From Ruegeria lacuscaerulensis (GTDB lineage: Bacteria > Pseudomonadota > Alphaproteobacteria > Rhodobacterales > Rhodobacteraceae): a DNA stretch of 64,000 nucleotides. The notes under the pieces are model-generated. The model saw only the letters and a program-made list of their open reading frames with translations. It had not been told where the DNA came from and did no database searches. Both the position numbers and the translations under genes were made by a program. The stretch covers positions 62,001 to 126,000 of the forward strand of contig NZ_WQGO01000001.1 in assembly GCF_013034685.1 (NCBI RefSeq). The letters run 5' to 3'. Positions 27,652 through 38,299 of the stretch are shown piece after piece; positions within the stretch are counted from its first letter, which is position 1; every line of letters starts with the position of its first letter.

Positions 27652-28179
27652 CTAGCTATCAAGCGCGGCTTCCCAGGCCAGAACCTGCGCGGCCATACGT
27701 CCACGTTTGCCATCGATCACCCGCATCGCCAAAGCCTCGCCCGGCTGCAAATCGGCCAGACCAGACCGGCGCAAAACCTCAATATGAAGAAACACGTCTT
27801 CGTCCCGACCGAACACATTGGCGAATCCAAATCCCTTGCCCTTGTCGAACCATTTTACGCGCGCAGCTTCCAATGGGGCTTCGGCTATGGCCACAGGGTC
27901 CAGCTCGGCGAAATCGGCAAGCATCATCGAGTCGGCGCGCGCCGGAGGATCTACGCTGATCACCTCGACCGCTTGAACACCGCGATCGGTGCGGTGCGTC
28001 ATGATCTCAATGCCGGCACCATCCGCGACCGAGCTTTGGCCAAAATTCCGCAAGACATTTACATGCAACAGAATATCCGGGCCACCCTCATCGGACACAA
28101 CGAAGCCATACCCCTTGGCAGGGTCGAACCATTTCACGTGTCCACGTACGCGGTACATGTTGTTCAGGTCGTCTGGCAC
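27652..28179 (-). CDS. Protein with two cold-shock domains
   Basis: A 175-residue protein made of two CspA-like OB folds. The first spans residues 10-75 (GHVKWFDPAKGYGFVVSDEGGPDILLHVNVLR, with RNP1-like KGYGFV and RNP2-like ILLHV), the second about 105-170 (ARVKWFDKGKGFGFANVFGRDEDVFLHIEVLR). Such tandem proteins are typical of alphaproteobacteria and bind single-stranded RNA or DNA as antiterminators or chaperones. The start is a GTG at 28179 with AGGAA six bases upstream. The linker is acidic. Confidence 0.9.
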   Translation of the reverse strand: MPDDLNNMYRVRGHVKWFDPAKGYGFVVSDEGGPDILLHVNVLRNFGQSSVADGAGIEIMTHRTDRGVQAVEVISVDPPARADSMMLADFAELDPVAIAEAPLEAARVKWFDKGKGFGFANVFGRDEDVFLHIEVLRRSGLADLQPGEALAMRVIDGKRGRMAAQVLAWEAALDS

Positions 28180-28300
28180 AGTGTTCCTATCGCGCGTTTT
28201 AATAATTCGTTAAGGTTTTGATGTGTATGGGATTGTCCCACGATTTCAAGCTGAAAAAACCCTTTAAACTCCGAGTGTTGCATTTCGCGGCACGTGAATG

Positions 28301-28906
28301 TCATGGATTCAGCCTCTGTATCTGCCACTCAGTATCTGCGTTTTCACGCCGCCACTGGAACCGATCATGCAAACGGAAGGCTCCGTCAGCCCAGAATTCG
28401 ATCTCTGTCGGCTCCAACCGGTATCCACCCCAAAACGGTGGACGCGGCGGATTCGGTCCCAGCTTTGCGGTCACCTTTGCAACCTCGGCCATCAGAGCCG
28501 TCCGGCTGCTGAGCGGCTGTGACTGTTTCGACGCCCAAGCACCCAACCGGCTTTTTAGGGATCGGGACGCATAATATTCATCCGCTTGTGGTCCGTTTTC
28601 CCGAGTTATTGTACCACGAACTCGGATTTGACGCCGCAAAGATTTCCAATGCATCACAAAAGCAGCTTTCCCGGCACTGTCCAACTCGGCCGCCTTGGTA
28701 CTTTCGTAATTCGTGTAGAACACAAAGGCCTGAGCCTCGATCTCTTTCAGCAGGACCATCCGAACGTTTGGCATACCAGTCGCGTCCACGGTTGCCAGGG
28801 CAATCGCGTTCGGATCGTTCGGTTCACTGTCCCTGGCGTCGTCCAGCCACCGCGCCGCTATTTCAAACGGATCGGTACCGGCGAAAATGCCGTCTCGTTC
28901 GCTCAT
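28301..28906 (-). CDS. pdxH: Pyridoxamine/pyridoxine 5'-phosphate oxidase
   Basis: A 201-residue FMN enzyme making pyridoxal 5'-phosphate. It has [42 protein letters not shown] (FMN/PLP contacts) and the C-terminal [32 protein letters not shown] signature. ATG 28906 is chosen because AGGGGA lies six bases upstream; a longer frame covers the fabI promoter. It is divergent from fabI about 135 bp away. Both PLP-dependent aminotransferases in this window depend on its product. Confidence 0.94.
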   Translation of the reverse strand: MSERDGIFAGTDPFEIAARWLDDARDSEPNDPNAIALATVDATGMPNVRMVLLKEIEAQAFVFYTNYESTKAAELDSAGKAAFVMHWKSLRRQIRVRGTITRENGPQADEYYASRSLKSRLGAWASKQSQPLSSRTALMAEVAKVTAKLGPNPPRPPFWGGYRLEPTEIEFWADGAFRLHDRFQWRRENADTEWQIQRLNP

Positions 28907-29042
28907 TTCCATCCCCTGGAAACTCTTAATGTTCACCCTAGGGCGAGAACCCGCCACGGGCAAGACCACACGGCCTTGATGCAGACCATCCAATGGCATA
29001 AACCATCCAGACATAATGCGAAGGACAGGCGGAGAACCGAAC

Positions 29043-29849
29043 ATGTCAAATCAGTTGATGGCCGGCAAGCGCGGCCTCATCATGGGACTGGCGAATGACA
29101 AATCAATCGCATGGGGGATTGCCCGCGCATTGTCTGACGCAGGGGCCGAACTTGCGTTCTCGTATCAAGGCGATGCGCTGAAAAAGCGGGTGGACCCGCT
29201 GGCCGCTCAATTGGGCAGTGAAATCGTCCTGCCCTGCGACGTCAGCGACGAAGAGTCGATTGACGAACTATTCAACTCGCTTTCGCAGAAATGGGGACAT
29301 TTGGATTTTGTCGTCCACGCCATCGGCTTTTCCGACAAAAACGAGTTGCGCGGCCGCTACGTTGATACTTCGCGCGCCAATTTCAAACTGACCATGGATG
29401 TTTCGGTCTATTCCTTCACCGCCGTAATGCAGCGGGCCGAGAAGATGATGACCAATGGCGGCAGCGCGGTCACGCTGACCTACTACGGCGCAGAACAAGT
29501 CATGCCCCACTACAACGTCATGGGTGTGGCCAAGGCGGCGCTTGAGGCCTCGGTCAAATACCTGGCCGAAGATCTTGGCAAAGACGGCATTCGCGTGAAC
29601 GCGATCTCGGCCGGCCCGATCAAGACGCTGGCAGCCAGCGGGATCGGTGATTTCCGCTATATCATGAAATGGAACGAATATAACTCGCCCCTGCGCCGCA
29701 ACGTGACCATTGATGACGTCGGCAACTCAGCCCTCTATCTGCTGTCTGACCTCAGCGGAGGCGTAACCGGTGAGAATCTGCACGTGGATTCAGGTTATCA
29801 CATCGTCGGCATGAAGGCCGTTGACGCACCAGACGTTGAAAAAGGTTAA
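29043..29849 (+). CDS. fabI: Enoyl-[acyl-carrier-protein] reductase (NADH), FabI
   Basis: A 268-residue short-chain dehydrogenase of the FabI subgroup: [20 protein letters not shown] nucleotide site, [15 protein letters not shown], and the catalytic Tyr-x6-Lys pair in [12 protein letters not shown], followed by [17 protein letters not shown]. It performs the last reduction of each fatty-acid elongation cycle and is the triclosan target in many bacteria. GGCGGAG lies about nine bases before ATG 29043. Five bases separate it from gpt. Confidence 0.95.
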   Translation: MSNQLMAGKRGLIMGLANDKSIAWGIARALSDAGAELAFSYQGDALKKRVDPLAAQLGSEIVLPCDVSDEESIDELFNSLSQKWGHLDFVVHAIGFSDKNELRGRYVDTSRANFKLTMDVSVYSFTAVMQRAEKMMTNGGSAVTLTYYGAEQVMPHYNVMGVAKAALEASVKYLAEDLGKDGIRVNAISAGPIKTLAASGIGDFRYIMKWNEYNSPLRRNVTIDDVGNSALYLLSDLSGGVTGENLHVDSGYHIVGMKAVDAPDVEKG

Positions 29850-29854
29850 TATCC

Positions 29855-30364
29855 ATGAGCGCCAAAGACCGCCTGCCCCACGAAAAAGGCTTTCACATCA
29901 GTTGGGATCAGATTCACCGCGACTCGCGCGCGCTGGCTTGGCGGCTGGACGGGCAAGGCCCCGAAGATGGCGCCTGGCGTGCCGTTGTCGCCATCACGCG
30001 CGGCGGCATGGCCCCGGCGATGATTGTCAGCCGTGAGTTGGACATCCGCACCGTCGACACGATCAGCGTCCGCTCTTACCACCATCAGGAACAAGGCGAA
30101 GCCGAAGTTCTGAAGGCCCCGGACGCCGGCCTGATGGGCGACGGCACCGGCGTACTGATCATCGATGACCTAGTCGACAGTGGCAAAACCCTGGAACTGG
30201 TCCGCGACATGTACCCCAAGGCGCATTTCGCCACTGTCTATGCCAAACCCAAAGGCCGCCCGATGGTTGATACTTTCATCACCGAAGTCAGCCAGGACAC
30301 ATGGATATTCTTCCCATGGGATATGGCCCTGCAATATGTCGAACCCTACCGGGGCACCGACTGA
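29855..30364 (+). CDS. gpt: Xanthine phosphoribosyltransferase
   Basis: A 169-residue type I phosphoribosyltransferase with the PRPP loop [17 protein letters not shown] and the N-terminal [21 protein letters not shown]. The WIFFPWD near the C-terminus is the hood signature of xanthine/guanine phosphoribosyltransferases. It salvages xanthine and guanine to nucleotides. It is the second gene of a fabI-gpt unit and is followed by a hairpin terminator. Confidence 0.9.
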   Translation: MSAKDRLPHEKGFHISWDQIHRDSRALAWRLDGQGPEDGAWRAVVAITRGGMAPAMIVSRELDIRTVDTISVRSYHHQEQGEAEVLKAPDAGLMGDGTGVLIIDDLVDSGKTLELVRDMYPKAHFATVYAKPKGRPMVDTFITEVSQDTWIFFPWDMALQYVEPYRGTD

Positions 30365-30394
30365 TCTTTCTTCTGTTCAAAAATACCTCGGAGC

Positions 30395-30411
30395 GCGAGG
30401 CAGAGCCTCGC
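30395..30411. terminator. Hairpin after gpt
   Basis: GCGAGGC (30395-30401), loop AGA, GCCTCGC (30405-30411), a perfect 7-bp stem. It is followed on the plus strand by an A-run and on the minus strand by the TATTTTTG side, a layout frequently seen after genes in Roseobacter genomes. It ends 15 bases before the next ATG, so it may also affect that gene's 5' leader. Confidence 0.6.
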
Positions 30412-30426
30412 AAAAAATGATCCGCC

Positions 30427-31602
30427 ATGTCCCAAACCCGTACCCGCGCCACCTTCCCCCCTCCGGTGATGGAGGCGCGCCGCTGGCTTGAAGGCGTGGA
30501 CTTCACCCAAGACCGCCCTCTGATCAATGTCAGCCAAGCAGCTCCGGTCGATCCGCCGCCGCTTGCCTTGCGTCAGGCCATGGCCGAGTTTGCCGTCAGT
30601 GAAGACAGCGCGCATCTCTACGGCCCCGTGCTGGGAAACCCTGAACTCCGGGCCGAACTTGCCCAACAAATCGGCACCCATTACGGCGCGGACCTTTCGC
30701 AAGTTCAGGTCGCCATCACTTCGGGTTGCAATCAGGCTTTCGCCGCCACTATCTCGGCCGTCACCGATGAGGGGGATGAGGTCATTCTGCCAACCCCATG
30801 GTACTTCAACCATAAAATGTGGCTAGACATGGCAGGGGTACGCAGCATCGCGTTGCAAACCGGGGACGATTTGCTCCCCGACCCCGAGGCTGCGCGCGCG
30901 CTGATTACTGATAAAACACGTGCGATTGCTCTGGTGACGCCGAACAATCCGGGTGGCGTCGAATACCCGGCGGAACTGGTCCGCGCCTTTTACGATCTGG
31001 CGCAAGAGGCCGGAATTCGCCTGCTGGTCGATGAAACCTACCGTGATTTCGACAGCCGCAGCGGCCCGCCCCACGACTTGTTCCAACAACCCGGTTGGGA
31101 CGAGACGCTGGTGCATCTCTATTCCTTTTCGAAATCCTACCGTCTGACCGGCCACAGGGTCGGCGCAATCGCGACCAGCCCAAACCTTCTGGCCGAGATC
31201 GAAAAATTCCTCGACACCGTCGCCATCTGCCCCGGTCAGATGGGTCAATTCGCGGCCCTTTGGGGAATGCAGAACCTGTCGCAATGGGTCGCCGGAGAAC
31301 GGGATGAGATTCTCGACAGACGCGCCGCCATTCAGGACATGTTGCCCGATCTTGCGGAAAAGGGGTGGAAACTTCTGGGGCTAGGCGCTTATTTCGCCTA
31401 TTTCGAACACCCGTTCGACTTGCCCTCGGACGAGTTGGCCAAACGCATGGTGGCCGAAACCGGCATCCTGCTTTTGCCCGGCACCATGTTCATGCCGCAG
31501 GACGATCCAGCCGGCAAGCGGCAGGTCCGCATCGCCTTTGCCAATCTAGACCGCAAAGGCTTGCGCCAATTGTTCGATCGGCTGACCGACGCTACCTTCT
31601 GA
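30427..31602 (+). CDS. PLP-dependent aminotransferase (class I/II)
   Basis: A 391-residue fold-type I enzyme. VAITSGCNQAFAATISAV, TPNNPGGVEYPAELVRAFYDLA, LVDETYRDFDSRSGPPHDLF and the PLP-lysine motif SFSKSYRLTGHRVGAI are present. LLLPGTMFMPQDD near the end forms the substrate-binding segment. It differs from the aminotransferase at 18509 in every loop, so they are not recent duplicates. Substrate unknown. Confidence 0.86.
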   Translation: MSQTRTRATFPPPVMEARRWLEGVDFTQDRPLINVSQAAPVDPPPLALRQAMAEFAVSEDSAHLYGPVLGNPELRAELAQQIGTHYGADLSQVQVAITSGCNQAFAATISAVTDEGDEVILPTPWYFNHKMWLDMAGVRSIALQTGDDLLPDPEAARALITDKTRAIALVTPNNPGGVEYPAELVRAFYDLAQEAGIRLLVDETYRDFDSRSGPPHDLFQQPGWDETLVHLYSFSKSYRLTGHRVGAIATSPNLLAEIEKFLDTVAICPGQMGQFAALWGMQNLSQWVAGERDEILDRRAAIQDMLPDLAEKGWKLLGLGAYFAYFEHPFDLPSDELAKRMVAETGILLLPGTMFMPQDDPAGKRQVRIAFANLDRKGLRQLFDRLTDATF

Positions 31603-31686
31603 GCTTGCCCCCCGCCGGTCCGCGTCGTATTCAAGGCCGCAACCGACAGGGCAGCAATCTGCCACAAAACCACAAATGAGGGCACC

Positions 31687-33528
31687 ATGGCCGCAGGCAT
31701 GAAAAACCTTTCAAAGACCTTTGTCTGGATCCTGATGGGTCTTTTGATGCTGGGCCTTGCCGGGTTCGGGGCCACAAGCCTGACCGGAACCGCGCGCAGT
31801 GTCGCGCAGGTAGGCAACGAAGATATCTCGATCAACGATTATGTGCGTGAGCTTCAACGCGAAATCCGCGCCGTCGAAAGTCAGACCGGGCAACCGATGC
31901 AAATCTCGCAGGCGCATGAGTTCGGGCTGGACCAGCTTGCCCTCTCGCGCCTGACCGCGCTTGCCGCGCTGGATAATGAGGTCGGTCTGCTGGGCCTTTC
32001 GATCGGGGATGAGAACCTGCAGAAGGAAATTCTGGCCATCCCGGCCTTTCAGGGGGTGGATGGAAGTTTCGACCGCGACTCGTATGAGTTTCAGCTTGAT
32101 CAGGTTGGCCTGACCGACAGCGAATTCGAATCCGATCTGCGCAAGGAATCTGCACGCACCATCGTGCAGGGCGCGATCATGGGCGGCGTCGAGATGCCCC
32201 AGACCCTGACAGATGTGATGACCAATTTCGTCGGCGCGCGACGCAGCTTTACTGTTGCGACCGTCAGCCCGGACGCCCTGTCTGAGCCAATCGGACAGCC
32301 CACCGATGCGCAGGTTCAAACTTTTTACGACGACAATGCCGACCTTTTCACCCTGCCCCGCACCAAGCGGCTGACCTATGCAATACTGTCACCCGACATG
32401 CTGCTGGACAGCGTTGAGGTGGATGAGGACGCGGTGCGCCGCCTCTATGATCAGCGCTCGGAGGAATTCCAACAGCCCGCGCGACGTTTGGTCGAACGTC
32501 TGCCATTTTCGGACGAGGCCGCTGCCGAGACCGCCATGGCGCAAATCGCTGTCGGCGGCACAACGTTCGAAACACTGGTGCGCGACCGCGATCTTGAACT
32601 CAGCGATGTCGATCTGGGTGACGTGACCCGGGACGATCTTGGCGACGCGGCCGACGGCGTATTTGCCGCCGAACTGGACGATGTTGTTGGCCCCCTTCCG
32701 TCGCCTCTGGGCCCGGCACTGTTCCGCATCAACGGCACGCTGGCGGAAAACATCATTGCGTTCGAAGACGCCGCTCCAATTTTGCGTGAAGAACTGGCCG
32801 CTGACCGTGCCCGCCGCCAGATCGAGGCGCAAGCCGAAGACATCAACGACCTGCTGGCGGGTGGTGCCACCTTGGAAGAGCTGGTGGGCGAGACTGAGAT
32901 GGAACTGGGCCAGATCGACTGGACTCGGCAAAGCGAAGATGGCGTGGCCGCTTATGACGGGTTCCGCGTTGCCGCACAGGACGTGAACGAAGGCGATTTC
33001 CCCGAAGTTGCGTTCCTTGAGGACGGCTCAATCTTTGCCCTGCGACTGGACGAAGTTCTGCCCCGCCGCCCGGAACCCCTGGACAGCGCCCGGGAGCGCG
33101 TGATTGCCGCATGGGTGCAGGCAGAGACGGACAAGGCGCTGGAAGAGCAGGCCAAAACCGTTCTTGCACAGCTTGAGAGCAATGGCGATTTCACTGAAAC
33201 CGGCCTGCCCTTCCGCGTGGAAAACGCCCTGACCCGGACCGCTTTTCTGGATGACGTTCCCGCAACCTTCATGTCGGACGTGTTTGACATGGAACTGGAT
33301 GAGCTGCGCGTGATCCCTGGCACTGGTACTGCCTTTGTTGTGCGGCTCGAAGAGCTTTTGCCGCCTGATGAGACAGACGAGTTGCGTCAGGCACGCGAAG
33401 CCCTTGCGGCGCAGTTGAACCAAGCTCTGGCTCAGAATATTTTCGACGCCTATGTCCGTGACGCACAGGTTCGCGCCCGTCCCGTCGTGGATCAACAGGC
33501 CCTGAACGCTGTCCAAGCGAGCTACTAA
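31687..33528 (+). CDS. SurA/PpiD-like periplasmic peptidyl-prolyl isomerase
   Basis: A 613-residue membrane-anchored foldase: one N-terminal helix (FVWILMGLLMLGLAGFG), then a SurA_N-type chaperone domain (VAQVGNEDISINDYVRELQREI, DQLALSRLTALAALDNEVGLLGLSIGDENLQKEIL) and a parvulin-like region around residues 240-370. This is the PpiD architecture; the protein is very acidic in the mature part. It assists folding of exported proteins at the inner membrane. Only nine bases separate its stop from trpE, so they are likely cotranscribed. Confidence 0.87.
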   Translation: MAAGMKNLSKTFVWILMGLLMLGLAGFGATSLTGTARSVAQVGNEDISINDYVRELQREIRAVESQTGQPMQISQAHEFGLDQLALSRLTALAALDNEVGLLGLSIGDENLQKEILAIPAFQGVDGSFDRDSYEFQLDQVGLTDSEFESDLRKESARTIVQGAIMGGVEMPQTLTDVMTNFVGARRSFTVATVSPDALSEPIGQPTDAQVQTFYDDNADLFTLPRTKRLTYAILSPDMLLDSVEVDEDAVRRLYDQRSEEFQQPARRLVERLPFSDEAAAETAMAQIAVGGTTFETLVRDRDLELSDVDLGDVTRDDLGDAADGVFAAELDDVVGPLPSPLGPALFRINGTLAENIIAFEDAAPILREELAADRARRQIEAQAEDINDLLAGGATLEELVGETEMELGQIDWTRQSEDGVAAYDGFRVAAQDVNEGDFPEVAFLEDGSIFALRLDEVLPRRPEPLDSARERVIAAWVQAETDKALEEQAKTVLAQLESNGDFTETGLPFRVENALTRTAFLDDVPATFMSDVFDMELDELRVIPGTGTAFVVRLEELLPPDETDELRQAREALAAQLNQALAQNIFDAYVRDAQVRARPVVDQQALNAVQASY

Positions 33529-33537
33529 GAGACCCCT

Positions 33538-35049
33538 ATGGCCCTGACACCTGAATACGACAGCTTCGCCCGCGCCTATGAGGCAGGCGAGAACCAGGTC
33601 GTTTACACCCGATTGGCCGCTGATCTGGATACGCCGGTGTCGCTGATGCTCAAGCTGACGGGCGCGCAGAAAGACGCGTTCATGCTGGAATCAGTGACAG
33701 GAGGCGAGGTGCGCGGCCGGTACTCGATCATCGGAATGAAGCCCGATCTGATCTGGCGTTGCCGGGGGGAAGCGTCTGAACTGAACCGTTCCGCCCGCTT
33801 CGACCCCGAAGCTTTCGATCCGCAAACCGGCAATCCCATGGACAACCTGCGGGCATTGCTGGCCGAAAGCCGGATCGACCTGCCCGATGATCTGCCGCAG
33901 GCCGCTGCCGGGCTGTTTGGATATCTGGGCTATGACATGGTGCGGCTGGTGGAATACCTGCCCAATGTGAACCCTGATCCGCTTGGGCTGCCTGATGCGG
34001 TGATGCTGCGCCCGTCCGTCGTAGCTGTGCTGGACGGCGTCAAGGGTGAGGTTACGGTTGTTTCGCCCGCCTGGGTCAGCGAAGGGCAATCGGCCAAAGC
34101 GGCCTATGCACAGGCCGCCGAGCGTGTCATGGACGCCGTGCGGGATCTGGAACGCGCCATGCCTGCTGAATCGCGCGATCTTGGCGATGCATCGGAAGTC
34201 GCGACTCCGCAGTCGAACTTCACCAAGTCCGGCTACATGGAAGCGGTTGAAAAAGCCAAGGAATACATCCGCGCGGGCGATATCTTTCAGGTCGTCCCGG
34301 CGCAGCGCTGGACGCAGGATTTCCCCCAGCCGCCCTTTGCGCTCTACCGTTCGTTGCGTCGGACCAACCCGTCGCCCTTCATGTTTTATTTCAACTTCGG
34401 CGGATTTCAGGTCGTCGGCGCCAGCCCAGAAATTCTGGTGCGTGTCTTCGGCAATGAGGTCACGATCCGTCCCATTGCAGGCACCCGCCCTCGGGGTGCG
34501 ACGCCCGAAGAGGACAAGGCGAATGAGGTCGACCTGCTGGCCGACAAGAAAGAACTGGCCGAGCATCTGATGCTGCTGGATCTGGGCCGCAACGATACGG
34601 GGCGCGTGTCCAAGATTGGCACTGTCCGCCCGACCGAAGAGTTCATCATCGAACGCTACAGCCACGTGATGCACATCGTCTCGAACGTGGTCGGAGAGCT
34701 GGCCGACGACAAAGACGCGCTGGACGCTTTCTTCGCCGGCATGCCCGCCGGGACCGTCTCAGGCGCACCGAAAGTGCGGGCGATGGAGATCATTGATGAG
34801 CTGGAACCCGAAAAGCGCGGTATCTATGGCGGCGGTGTCGGCTATTTCAGCGCGGGGGGCGACATGGATATGTGTATCGCCCTGCGCACAGCCATCGTGA
34901 AGGATCAAAAGCTTTACATCCAAGCCGGGGGCGGTGTGGTCTATGACAGCGACCCTGAGGCCGAGTTCATGGAAACAGTCCATAAATCCAACGCCATCCG
35001 CCGCGCTGCTGAGGATGCGGCGCGATTCACCGGTTCGGGCAATAGCTGA
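33538..35049 (+). CDS. trpE: Anthranilate synthase component I
   Basis: A 503-residue chorismate-using enzyme. The N-terminal regulatory part has FMLESVTGGEVRGRYSIIG, the LLES-type tryptophan feedback site. The catalytic part contains IRAGDIFQVVPAQRW, IRPIAGTRPRGATPEEDKANE and HIVSNVVGELADDKDALDAFFAGMPAGTVSGAPKVRAMEII. It makes anthranilate with TrpG. Unusually, trpG is about 1.65 kb downstream with an opposite-strand gene in between. A bidirectional hairpin follows the stop. Confidence 0.96.
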   Translation: MALTPEYDSFARAYEAGENQVVYTRLAADLDTPVSLMLKLTGAQKDAFMLESVTGGEVRGRYSIIGMKPDLIWRCRGEASELNRSARFDPEAFDPQTGNPMDNLRALLAESRIDLPDDLPQAAAGLFGYLGYDMVRLVEYLPNVNPDPLGLPDAVMLRPSVVAVLDGVKGEVTVVSPAWVSEGQSAKAAYAQAAERVMDAVRDLERAMPAESRDLGDASEVATPQSNFTKSGYMEAVEKAKEYIRAGDIFQVVPAQRWTQDFPQPPFALYRSLRRTNPSPFMFYFNFGGFQVVGASPEILVRVFGNEVTIRPIAGTRPRGATPEEDKANEVDLLADKKELAEHLMLLDLGRNDTGRVSKIGTVRPTEEFIIERYSHVMHIVSNVVGELADDKDALDAFFAGMPAGTVSGAPKVRAMEIIDELEPEKRGIYGGGVGYFSAGGDMDMCIALRTAIVKDQKLYIQAGGGVVYDSDPEAEFMETVHKSNAIRRAAEDAARFTGSGNS

Positions 35050-35050
35050 A

Positions 35051-35075
35051 AATAGGCGCAGTTAACGCGCCTATT
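35051..35075. terminator. Bidirectional terminator between trpE and the polysaccharide deacetylase gene
   Basis: AATAGGCGC (35051-35059) and GCGCCTATT (35067-35075) form a perfect 9-bp stem with loop AGTTAAC. It begins one base after the trpE stop, and its right arm contains the TAG stop of the convergent gene. It therefore closes both units. Confidence 0.75.
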
Positions 35076-36507
35076 GAACCTGTCGCTTCATCACGGCCGA
35101 GATCGGTGCCATTGTCACGCGACCGCCACGATCCTCCAATCCCCAAACCAACAATGCCGAGATCGTGTCGGGGCGCAAACGACCCAACATCACAACCGAA
35201 CCTTCTTGCCCGGCCCGAAAGGCCGCTTGATCCAGAAAGCGACGCATCACTTTCGGCTCCTGACGCGCACCGTCGATATCACGGAAGATTACGCTGGACG
35301 GAATGCCATTCCGCGCGGCCAGTTTCTGCACCGTGTTCAACCCATTGTCTTGAGTGATCAACCCGCGACCAGTGCCGCCTGCGATAGCCGCAACTTGATC
35401 AGCCAGCTTGCGGTTGCCCTGAATCCCCGTATCGACCCCTTCAAGGATGCCAACCGTTTCAGGTAGCATATCCAGCCATACAGACAGCGAGACCTCGGCA
35501 TCCTGCGCGCTGGCTTCTTTGGGCAGGTCCGCCATCGCCAGAACCTCAAATCCTGCCGCGCGGTAACGGGCCATCTTTTCCGCAGCTTCGGGGTCGGACG
35601 GGCTGATGGCAAAGCTGATCGGATAAGGGAAGTCCTGCAACGCTTCGGCCCCATACGCGCCTTCGTCGTCGATCAGAATGATCGACATCAGTGGCACCGA
35701 GCCGGGTTGGTCGAATTCGGCGGCATAAGCCTCGATCGGCTTGTCAGAAACTGGGGCCGCGTCGGCGGTTTCAACAACGGGTTCACCGCCGTCTCGCTCG
35801 GTCAGGGGAACAACGCGCCGGCCGACGCCCTGAGTACCCTCGGTGGCCTGATCGGCCCCGATCTGGGGCACAGCGGCAATACGCGGCAGGGTACGGGTCG
35901 GTTCTTCATCCTTCGGCTCAACCGCAACGGGGTCTTGCGTTTCCGGTTCCGGCTCAACGGCGGCCACCTCGGGCAGCGGCTCGGAAGCAGGAGTGTCTTC
36001 CGCTGGCGCAACCTCTTCCACAACCACCTCTTCGACAGGGGCCGGAGGTGTCGGAGCCTCCTCAATCACAGCAGGCACGTCTTCGGCCAGCGGAGCCTCG
36101 GCCAGTGCTTCAGGAACTTGAGGAGAGGTCGGAGCCTGTGGGGCAACAGGAGCTTCAGTTGCAATGGCCACGTCGTTGGTTTCAACCTGCTCGGCGCTGT
36201 CCACCTGAACGGCGGTCTCATTCACTTCGGGGACAGTGTTCGGCGCGTTTTCAACTTCGGACAGCCCCGCCACAGTGTCGGGCGCATCCGCCGGAGCCGG
36301 ATCAGGGGCAGGCAGCGTCAAAACATCGGCATCGGCGATCGTACCTACCTCGGCCTCGGTCACTTGCGGGGCTTCGATTTCGGCCGGTTCAGGGGCTTTT
36401 TCAACCAACTCCGGTTTTCGCGTCAGGGGGGTATTCAGCGACAACGCCGCGCCCAGCAGCAATACAACGACCGCACCTGCGATCATTCCACCCACAAATC
36501 CGCCCAT
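35071..36507 (-). CDS. Divergent polysaccharide deacetylase family protein (DUF610-type) with long Pro/Glu-rich linker
   Basis: A 478-residue protein. It has one N-terminal membrane helix (MIAGAVVVLLLGAALSL), then about 200 residues of Pro/Glu/Ala/Val-rich low-complexity sequence, then a C-terminal domain of about 215 residues with PLMSIILIDDEGAYGAEALQDFPYPISFAISPSDPEAAEKMARYRAAGFEVLAM and GLITQDNGLNTVQKLAARNG, matching the divergent polysaccharide deacetylase family (NodB-like fold). Cell-envelope function, possibly in the periplasm, is inferred. ATG 36507 is preferred because GAGAGG lies eight bases before it. It interrupts the trp genes on the opposite strand. Confidence 0.82.
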   Translation of the reverse strand: MGGFVGGMIAGAVVVLLLGAALSLNTPLTRKPELVEKAPEPAEIEAPQVTEAEVGTIADADVLTLPAPDPAPADAPDTVAGLSEVENAPNTVPEVNETAVQVDSAEQVETNDVAIATEAPVAPQAPTSPQVPEALAEAPLAEDVPAVIEEAPTPPAPVEEVVVEEVAPAEDTPASEPLPEVAAVEPEPETQDPVAVEPKDEEPTRTLPRIAAVPQIGADQATEGTQGVGRRVVPLTERDGGEPVVETADAAPVSDKPIEAYAAEFDQPGSVPLMSIILIDDEGAYGAEALQDFPYPISFAISPSDPEAAEKMARYRAAGFEVLAMADLPKEASAQDAEVSLSVWLDMLPETVGILEGVDTGIQGNRKLADQVAAIAGGTGRGLITQDNGLNTVQKLAARNGIPSSVIFRDIDGARQEPKVMRRFLDQAAFRAGQEGSVVMLGRLRPDTISALLVWGLEDRGGRVTMAPISAVMKRQVQ

Positions 36508-36700
36508 AATAATTGCCTCTCGTCCAATTCCTGCGTCGACTGTCAATGTGCCGTCTTCTGCGACACTCACCTTGCAGGCGCGTCAGGTCGGATGTCCTCT
36601 TGACGCTGCCCCGCAAGCCTGAGCATGTATGTCCCGACATTATATCGCGGCTCGGGGCTGCATCGCCAGTCCGAAATGCCCAATCTAAGACAAGTGCTCA

Positions 36701-37279
<579 letters not shown>

Positions 37280-37283
<4 letters not shown>

Positions 37284-38299
37284 GCGACGCTCTGAAACCG
37301 CTGATCGGGGCCGCCGCCGACCGGCCCCTGACCCGCGCCGAGGCTGAACAGGCCTTTGGCATTCTGTTTGACGGTGCTGCCACGCCCAGCCAGATCGGTG
37401 GGCTGCTGATGGCCATGCGCACCCGGGGCGAAACAGTCGAGGAATACGCCGCCGCCGCCGCTGTCATGCGCGCCAAATGCAACGCAGTCCAAGCGCCCGA
37501 GGGCGCGATGGACATCGTCGGCACTGGCGGAGACGGCAAAGGCACTCTGAACATCTCGACCGCAACCGCTTTTGTGGTTGCCGGCGCCGGGGTGACGGTA
37601 GCTAAGCACGGAAACCGCAACCTCAGCTCGAAATCCGGGGCCGCTGATGCTTTGGGGCAGTTGGGGATCAACGTTATGGTCGGCCCGGAAACCGTTGAAA
37701 AGGCGCTGCAAGAGGCCGGGATCGGGTTCATGATGGCCCCGATGCACCACCCGGCGATCGCCCATGTCATGCCCACACGGCAAGAGCTTGGGACTCGCAC
37801 GATCTTCAATATTCTTGGCCCGCTGACCAACCCCGCAGGCGTCAAACGGCAACTGACCGGCGCGTTTAGCCGCGATCTGATCCGCCCGATGGCTGAGACT
37901 TTGGGTCTGCTGGGCGCCGACCGCGCGTGGTTGGTGCATGGATCCGACGGAACGGATGAGTTGACCATCACCGGCGTAAGCTGGGTTGCCGCGCTAGAGG
38001 ATGGACGCGTCAAAGAGGTCGAATTGCATCCCGAGGACGCTGGCCTGCCGGTTCACCCTTTCGAGGACATCTTAGGTGGCACGCCCGAAGAAAATGCGGT
38101 TGCGTTCCGAGCATTGCTGGAAGGCCAACCATCGGCCTATCGGGATGCGGTTTTGCTGAATGCCGCAGCCGCGCTGGTGGTTGCGGATGCAGCCTCGGAC
38201 CTCAAGGAAGGGGTTGCCAAGGCAGCCGAGAGCATCGATAGCGGAAACGCGAAAGACAAAATTGCCATTGTGGCCCGTATTACTCAGGAGGCCGCATGA
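37280..38299 (+). CDS. trpD: Anthranilate phosphoribosyltransferase
   Basis: A 339-residue type III phosphoribosyltransferase. [33 protein letters not shown] is the PRPP/anthranilate site and [13 protein letters not shown] plus MAPMHHPAI follow. It attaches phosphoribose to anthranilate. Overlaps trpG and trpC by four bases on each side, so translation is coupled. Confidence 0.96.

Noticed and set aside
35691..36603. Long plus-strand ORFs opposite the deacetylase gene's repetitive linker
   Set aside because: Produced by the low-complexity Pro/Glu codons of the minus-strand gene; no ribosome-binding site and no domain.
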